In this document: positions 56,773 through 64,000 of the stretch, in pieces
How the letters are laid out: each line of letters begins with the position of its first letter
Position numbering within the stretch: the first letter of the stretch is position 1
DNA from: Dirofilaria immitis
Lineage: Eukaryota; Nematoda; Chromadorea; Rhabditida; Onchocercidae
Direction of reading: 5' to 3'
Assembly (NCBI GenBank): GCA_024305405.1
Contig: JAKNDB010000105.1
Location: 248,001-312,000, forward strand
Length of the DNA: 64,000 nucleotides
The notes under the pieces: generated by a model
Database searches by the model: none
Told to the model about the DNA's origin: nothing
The model's input: only the letters and a program-made list of their open reading frames with translations
Made by a program: the position numbers and the translations under genes

Positions 56773-57018
56773 CTAATTTGAAAGAATGCTACCTGTGTAT
56801 AAACCTATATGATATTGTTCCGCGGGTTGATAGCCAAGACGATTTCTTTCCTTAAGGATCCAGATTAATCGAGTGAATAAGTTTCCTAACTGGCGTAGAC
56901 TTTTTTTATAGGCAAGATTATCGCCAATATACAATGTCTGCGAGGTTGCCGAAAGGAAGGCACGAGAATATTTTGGAAAGCCAAAAATAATATGACGAAG
57001 AGTTGGAATTAAATTCAT
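56773..57018 (-). CDS. Candidate antisense small protein or exon
   Basis: I do not recognise this. An 81-codon minus-strand frame begins MNLIPTLRHIIFGFPKYSR and ends QYHIGLYTGSILSN, immediately beyond the FNTB gene. It is less AT-biased than its surroundings and has a balanced composition (RLIWILKERNRLGYQPAEQ). The N-terminus, rich in Arg, Lys, Ser and hydrophobic residues with no acidic residue in the first 30, could target mitochondria. A bare acceptor (GAAATTAG) lies about 20 bases upstream of the ATG, and a donor-like CAG/GTAGCA near the end (about 56790) may mean that a further exon follows. Nothing on the plus strand explains this stretch. It could be a small nested gene, an exon of a larger antisense gene, or chance. 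Confidence 0.35.
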   Translation of the reverse strand: MNLIPTLRHIIFGFPKYSRAFLSATSQTLYIGDNLAYKKSLRQLGNLFTRLIWILKERNRLGYQPAEQYHIGLYTGSILSN

Positions 57019-58536
57019 TGATTTTGGAAAGTATCTAATTTCAAATTTATCGTTCGTCTTTATTATTGTATGATTTACTTAATATTTCGTTATGTTTTAT
57101 TTCTATAGCTAGTATTGGGATTTACAAATATCGATTCTTCATCATATTATGGAATTGTATTTGTTCACTTCCTTGAGCAGCATAGCTATACTTTCTTGAA
57201 GATTACTTTTTTTTTAAAAAAAAGGGAAATAATGGAACCATATCGTTTTATCCATCATGCTAAGTCTAGCAGATGTGCTTTAAGCGTAGCCGTATGTATC
57301 CCAGAGAAACATTGATGTAGAGGCTCGAATCCAAGAAATGAATTCAAGAATTAGCGAAATATCATATTTGATACTGATATGTTTGAGTACAAATGTATTT
57401 TAAGTTGTTTTGTTGGTGTAGGCTCATTTCGAATTAAGCCACATGCGTTTTGGAGCAGAGATTTTTTTTTAAATCAGTCTTGTGAGTCATTTGAGGGTGA
57501 AGTTGACATCGGAAAAAAGTGAAATAGGTTTTTCACATAGGTATCTATGACTATATTTAAGTTTAGTTTTTATTTATTAATTTTCTTGAAAGTGATCAGA
57601 ATTAGTAGGATTGTTCGATATTTGATGGTAGCATGCAAATATACTTCAGAAAAAACCATATATCATTTTTCTAAAGAGGTTAAAGATCAACTGTAGGTTG
57701 TACAATTGTAATTTCACAAATTAGAATCATGAGTTACTACTGACTGTCGACCTTCATTCACCATCAACGCATAGCCGAGCATTCACAGTTTCATCGAATC
57801 TTGAAAGCTAGAAATTTTCTGACTCTTTTCACTCTCCTTCCCTGAAAAGCTTTATTGTTGCTTGTTAATGTTTGTCACCATATTTGCTTATTTTGTAATC
57901 TCATTTTCAACTAGGGATGTCTCTATTGTTGTCCATATTTTCTAAAGCTTTTTAAAATTTGTTTTGATAAATTTTGAATTGCTGCACTCGAAACATAAAT
58001 TGATGTCGTTGCTTTTTTCCTATTTTATCGAATTTATTTTCTGTTTGGGCAAAAATTTGATTTACCATCCTCCGATATAGAACGAGTTTCACTTTTTATT
58101 CCTATTTTCCTTTGAGTTTTCTTCCAATAATTTCAATTGTAGATCATTCTGGGGACTATAATGTATGGAATGGGTAAAATTATCCTTTGGAGAAGGTTTT
58201 TTGATAGTTAAGCATTGATAAAAAAGATTCATAGTGCGGAAGTGATGAAGCGGTTGCTATTGCCGACAATGAATTACGGCACAATTTTTCGCAACTCATT
58301 TGTGATTTTATAATTTTATCTTTCTGGGGAAATGAGGCAATTCATTCTCAGCGACTGTGGGCTTTGTTTTTATGAGTGCTATTCATTCTATTTATTGTTT
58401 CACAATTAGTTTCTGATTTTTTAAATTCTAGGAAATTGTATGCTTGGGCTCATTCCTATTTTTGATATAGGTTTTGAGATTCTTCCAATTTTTTTAACTG
58501 CTGGATGGGAGCTGGTTTTTCTTTGAAGATTGAAAA
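57019..58536. other. Region upstream of CEBPZ
   Basis: About 1.5 kb in which a last FNTB exon and the N-terminal exons of CEBPZ could lie. I looked for the FNTB ending (usually a NP-x-[FY]-N motif) and for a CEBPZ N-terminus and found neither. No other feature is supported. Confidence 0.4.
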
Positions 58537-61500
58537 ATGATATCAAAAGCAGCTGGTGGACCTTTAGTTCGTCATTCGCCTGAAGCGAAATGGTACGACT
58601 ATGGAGATCTTGAATGTGCAGAACAAATAACCTCTGATTTGAATTATCTCAATAACATCGAAGAACAAGCAGAGAATTTGTTGAGAAAAAGACTGTGAAT
58701 TACAAAAACAGAGTATGTTTGTCTTTGCATATATTATGCAATGATTATAGAAAATATTGCTCTATATCTTGAATGTTTTTTTGCAGTAAGGTTGAAATTT
58801 ATATATTGATTTATTCGTGCAGTCTATTTCGTCATATTTCATTTTTTTCTTTCTAGGATATTTCTTATTTTCTTTGTCTTTGTCAGTAAAAAATGTTGCT
58901 TTTTATCCTAAGCCGAAAACATCGAGATTTATGCTTTTTGACAGATTTAACTTGTATTACATCTTAAATCATTTTTATAATCTTTTTGTAATGAAATTAT
59001 TTCCATTTCACTTTTTATATTATTATCGGATGATTAGAATGCGTAGTCAAGTGATCTATCAATCCAATCCTTTATTTTTAATATTTTCAATTTCCATTAT
59101 TTTTTCTCTAAATGAAAGTGAATTGCAGTGCAAAGTAAGAAAAATACGATTGAGACAGCATGGCTTAGTACAGTTCTGATTCGTGGTACTGCCAGTGATA
59201 AAGTAACTGCTATGCAGATAATGACACAACGAGATCCTGTTCACTCCCTTGCATATGTTGCTTCATTGGTTAATATTGTTGCCAAGAAAAATACAAGAGA
59301 AGCATTTTCTGTACTTAGTCAGTTTATTTACGAATGAAATTGCTGGTCTAAAAAATTTGTTTAATATTTTCATGCATTCTGTGATAATAATTTTGTTCTC
59401 GCTACTTAAATTTTTCAGGCTTGCTAAAAGACTTATTTATCAACGAATTATTACCACCAAAACGGAAATTGATTACATTTGCAGCGGTCAGTTATTTTCT
59501 CAAAATTCTAGTTTTGTGATAATTGTTGATGAATTTTGTTTTCCCGTGAGTTGGCAAATTCCAGAGACCGGTGGACAAAATAAATTTATTATCCTTGGAC
59601 AAAGATTTTGATTTGAAAAGGAAACTTATACTCTGGAAATTTGAATCGGACTTGAAAGCTATATACGAGAAATTCGTTGCTGCAATTGAGGTATGCATTT
59701 GCAAATATTTGAGTACTAGATCTGAAAATAAATGAGAGGGGCGTTAGTCAAGAAATAAAATTATTGTTTGCTTTTCCAGCGATTAGCTGGAGAAAATATA
59801 GAAAAATTGGGCATACTCTCTTGCCGTTGTGCCATGGAATTGCTGATCTCACGTGCTGAACAGGAACAGGTATATAAATCTACACGCTATTTATTTATTA
59901 AAATATTTCAAGTTTCGAATAATAATTTACACCTCTATATTGAATTTAGATCGGCGAATGAATTTTCCTTCTGTCAAGTTAATTTTTTTTAACAAAGCTG
60001 TAATTTCTGATTAATGCTAGTTTGCTTTTCAACGGTTACTGTTAACTTCAAATTTTTTTCACTAGAAGTTGCTATCCTTACTTATCAATAAACTCGGGCA
60101 CCCGAAAAAACATTGTCTACTCGTATTTGTGGATATTTGCTGCAGTTGACCAGAAAACAGCCACTGATGCGTCTTATTGTCGTTAAAGAAGTAGAGCGAC
60201 TTATTTATCGGAAGTTGGTTTTTGTGTCCGATTTTGAAAATTTGAATTTATTGGTGTTTTTAGCCATTAGTTCTTTTAATGCTTTGCATTGAATTGTTAT
60301 ATTTGCAGGAATATTTCATGCTGTACACAGCTTCATGCAATCTCATTTTGTCTCAAATGAATCTGCATGGTTGTGATCCAACGCTTGCATCAACACTACT
60401 TAATATCTATGTAGGATTGTTTCGAATGTTGGTTTTGAATAAAAAATGGATGACAAGATGTTGAATGTTTTATTGTCGGCTACCAATCGAGCTTTCTCAT
60501 TTGCAAAAGGTTTTTTCTTTTATTATGAAATTTCTATTTTTTTTCCTTTTTGATTAGCTAGCTATATCTGAATTTGTTCAGAAAATGAATTAATAATTTG
60601 TGGATTTTAAGCAACAATTATATTGTAAGCATATATCCTTATGTTCTATATAATTTGGTAATGACAGTGACAGTGCTGCTAATTTATCTGATGTACATGA
60701 CGTTAAAGGATCACAAAGTTTTAGCTACACACTAGTGGATATTAATGTGGGCTGAAACTTTGGCAATTCTAGATAATGATTAAATCATCAACTTTAATAT
60801 ATGTTTGAAAAAGAATTTCAGGCGATGTAGACAAATTAATGAAAGAAATCGACATTCTGTACAAAATTTTACATCAATCAAATTTTTCAACTGCGGTGCA
60901 GACACTGAAATTATTATATCAACTTCTTACAACAAGGTTTTTTTGTTTTTGCTTTTATTTTATCTTGTATCTTCTAACATTTTAATTTTGATGATTGATA
61001 ATAGAAATTCTTTTTGGATTACTGTGGTACCAAAGAATAGCTAATTCGGGTAACCGACTCCCTACTGAAGTGTTATGATTATATAGGATTGTAAAATAAA
61101 AAAAAATGAGCTGTCGATCCGAAATTAAGACATCTTTAATAGATGAATTTAAAAAACGTATCATTATACAAAAGAAAATTATTTATTATGTTTACACGTA
61201 GTGAGGGAATTTCGGATCGTTTTTATTCTGCTCTTTATCGACGTATATTGAACCTTCAACACGGCACAAACGTAGATAGGCAGTTATTTTCATTATTATA
61301 TCGAGCTCTGTCTTCGGATACTGCTGAATATAGAGTTGCTGCATTTATCAAACGCCTTCTACAAGTTTGTGTTTCTCTTATGAAGCATTCGAAATTTAAT
61401 TTGTTGCTTAAGTGAAAATTTTTCCGAATGTTGGTAAGACTGAGCAAACTGTCAAAAACGCGAAATATTTGTTTAGAATTTGTTTTAAAAAAAGTGCCTA

Positions 61501-63866
61501 AAAATAAGATTGGCTCAAAAAATTTGGTTTCAAAATGTTTATTGAGATGATCTGAGAACTCTGAAAACAAGCAGTGTAAATGTATCATCACTGATTGGAT
61601 ATAAAGTGTATTTAAATTTTCACTCTTTATAATTTTAGAATAATGCAGTTTTTGTTTTTATTAATTCAATTCTCTTTCTTGCAAAAAATCTAAGAAGTTA
61701 AATCTTTTCAGCTCTCTTTATGTCGGAATGCCCCATTCGCTGCTGCAACATTAATTTTGATTTCACGATTGATTGAAAATCGACCATCATTATTAATAAC
61801 AAAGAAAGCTGCTAACGTAAATAACTGGGTTTTTGCAACTGAGTTTATTCTTTATAGCCTTAATTATACCAGTGTCATCTATTTTCAACATGTGGCATTA
61901 CATCCTTAAACTTAAGTTTTAGTATGATATACTTTTGTCATACATCAGTATATTAAGCACATTTTTTATTTCTACTTATTGAATTGAATTATTTTTTTGT
62001 CACATTTTTACATGTTAGTCAGGAGGTTTTGATTGTAATTTTTTTTTGCAGATTCAATATATTATTTTAGCTTGCAAAATTCAATAAGGAAACGGAATTT
62101 GTTGGTGGTAATGAAGAAGTATATTATGATTACGATTCTTTCATAGAAACAATAAATACTGAAGTTTCAATAACCTCAACATTTGAGAGTAGTGAGGAGG
62201 TGGCAAATGATGTCAAACCGTGTGAAAAACAAGCGTTTGGGTGGATGCACAAAAATAACATTGGTATTAATCTCTGTTTTGACATTTCATAAACAATTAG
62301 CGAAAAATTTTATTTTACTTCATTCTGTAATTTTGTCATTTAGCGTCCGTTGTGTTAGCTTTTTTGAAAATGTTCTGAATGCTTTAAATTTGTGTTTCAG
62401 TAGTACGAAATAATGCATTAGTATATGATCCAATGGTTAGGAATCCATTATTCGCTCGTGCTGATAAAAGCATTGCTGCAGAATTGACATTATTAAGTAT
62501 GCATTATCACCCTTCCGTTGCTGTGTTTGCATCGAATCTGCTTAAAGTAAGTGGAAAATGTGAAAGTGACTTTCGAGATCTTTTGTTAAAATAATTTCAT
62601 TTAATCCTATTAGGAGACATAAGTTAACTGAATCGATAGTATTTTTATTCAATTAAAAATTACTGTCCCGTTCTCTCTGAATTGTAACATTATGAATGAT
62701 TGTAGGGCATATCAGTACGATATGACGGCGATCCACTGCTGGATTTTACGCAAATACGTTTTCTTGACCGTTTCGTTTTTCGCAATCCCAAAACAAACGA
62801 TATGAATGAGAAGAATATGCGGTGCAAAGTTTACGATTCTCATAGTGTTAGAAAACTACCAGTTATGTCGAAGGTTCTACATTGCCTCAGTTTTTTAACA
62901 TGTTTGCTTTTAAATTGTTTTATCTTAGTTCCAAATTACAAGATCTTTGTAAACTTCAGGAATATGCTGCAAAAAGCAGAAATGAAATACCTACTGATGA
63001 AAGATTTTTACACCGTTTTGCATCGATGAAGATGCGGATGAAGAAAGAAAACGAAAACGAAGTTATTCATGAAGATGATGATATTGAAAGCGTCAATTCC
63101 GATGAGTTCAATATGTTGCTAAGTATATAATTGTACACTTTATGTTTATGAAATGTTTGAGGATTCTTAGAATAAAGACTTACAAAAATGAAAGATTCTT
63201 AAAATATGGATTCCATTGTTGTTGAAAGATTTTATGAACAAATTTTCTTCTAAAAAATTTTTTGATTTCATAAATTTAGAAAATAATCCTCAGTTTTTGT
63301 AGATCGTTTCGAGCCGAACGAACGAAGGGAAGTATTTGATGTTGATTTCAGTCAGAATTTAGTATTGAGAAGAAGAAAAAGAAAAAGAAATGGAAGGCCG
63401 AAAGCAATCACTTGAAAACGATGCTGATGACATAAGGAAAAGGGATGTGATGGATGTTGATGAAGATGAGGAATTTGAAGACTGGAGTGAAGATGATATT
63501 GAGGTTCAAGTAAGTATAAATAAAGTGCTGAAACAATAAATTTTCTCGTCGGGAAATTTCGAAATTTCAATTTGACTAAAGTTATTCTTAGATACTATTT
63601 ATTGCATGATTAAGATAATAAGTTCATTGCGTAATGAAGTTGATTTTAAAGGAAGAATCAGATACTGCGGAAGAAAAAACGGAGAATCAAGTGAAAGCGA
63701 ATTTGCTGAAGAGACACAAGAAAAATATGATAGTGATGATTCGGATGATTTCGTTAAACAATTCAGTTATGTGGAAGACGCTGCAATAAGTGCTGATAAG
63801 GTTAATTTTGATGTTTGTCGAATGATATTTAAGAAAAGTTTTGCAAAAATTAATGGACCAATTTAA
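58537..63866 (+). CDS. CEBPZ/Noc1/Mak21 ribosome biogenesis factor
   Basis: Nucleolar factor needed for early 60S subunit assembly, with a CBF/Mak21 domain built of helical repeats. The visible coding starts at ATG 58537 (HSPEAKWYDYGDLECAEQ) and runs through ETAWLSTVLIRGTASDKV and RDPVHSLAYVASLV (59140-59330), RLAGENIEKLGILSCRC (59780-59870), YTASCNLILSQMNLHGCDP (about 60310-60375), GDVDKLMKEIDILYKI (60822-60870), SDRFYSALYRRILNLQ (61220-61260), FNKETEFVGG (62085), YDPMVRNPLFARADKS (62420-62475), LLDFTQIRFLDRFVFRNPK (62740-62790) and an acidic-basic tail to a stop at 63866. The family's C-terminal core motif FLDRFVFRNPK is clear. A frame break in the A run 58686-58690 needs one added base. 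The N-terminus looks short compared with the roughly 1000-residue relatives, so upstream exons may be missing. It follows FNTB on the same strand, as I recall in C. elegans (F23B12.6/F23B12.7). Confidence 0.9.
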
Positions 63867-64000
63867 GAAAAAAGACTAATCAGATGACTCAATAACGCTT
63901 TGACGATTAGATACTGATTCACTATTCGTACTATCAGAGCTAGCTCAGTTTTTTGTTACTGTATCACCATGTTTCATCTCTTCTTTAATTTTTAAAATTA
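63867..64000. other. 3' flank of CEBPZ
   Basis: The last 134 bases, AT-rich, with no gene visible before the window ends. Confidence 0.5.

Overview
This is nuclear DNA from a nematode, most likely from the clade III parasites (a filarial or other spirurid worm). The evidence is AT-rich sequence, many short exons, introns ending in TTTCAG-type acceptors, bare 3' splice sites just upstream of several start codons (as expected for spliced-leader trans-splicing), and gene neighbours that match Caenorhabditis elegans chromosome V as I remember it. I see no bacterial, viral or transposon gene, no CRISPR array, and no tRNA or rRNA gene.

Layout. Plus strand: ubiquitin-activating enzyme E1 (2133-8822), then an M17 leucyl aminopeptidase (10413-13940). 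Minus strand: a small four-helix membrane protein (14257-17724). Plus strand: a GCK/MAP4K kinase with a C-terminal citron homology domain (20853-25933), followed by 3.2 kb of non-coding DNA with a strikingly A-rich block. Minus strand: a run transcribed in the order Argonaute (47715-41101), crooked-neck spliceosome factor (40120-34934), PAPS transporter (32301-29170). Plus strand: the NC2-alpha/DRAP1 transcription repressor (51194-52941), the protein farnesyltransferase beta subunit (53793-about 56757) and the CEBPZ/Noc1 ribosome-assembly factor (58537-63866).

The genes are mostly housekeeping ones: ubiquitin conjugation, peptide turnover, signalling, sulfation, splicing, small-RNA silencing, transcription, prenylation and ribosome biogenesis. 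They do not form one pathway. PAPS transporter next to crooked neck, and FNTB next to CEBPZ, look like old conserved neighbour pairs.

The most pervasive oddity is that nearly every gene carries single-base frame breaks, and these fall almost entirely in homopolymers (usually one base too few). Reading frame resumes at once and splice phases become consistent if one base is added or removed. This points to uncorrected sequencing error, not to pseudogenes. I did not find a convincing new biological system. The best leads are a duplicated uba-1 start-exon segment, an Argonaute with a DEDD-type active site, an antisense ORF overlapping the 3' end of FNTB, and a GC-AG intron.
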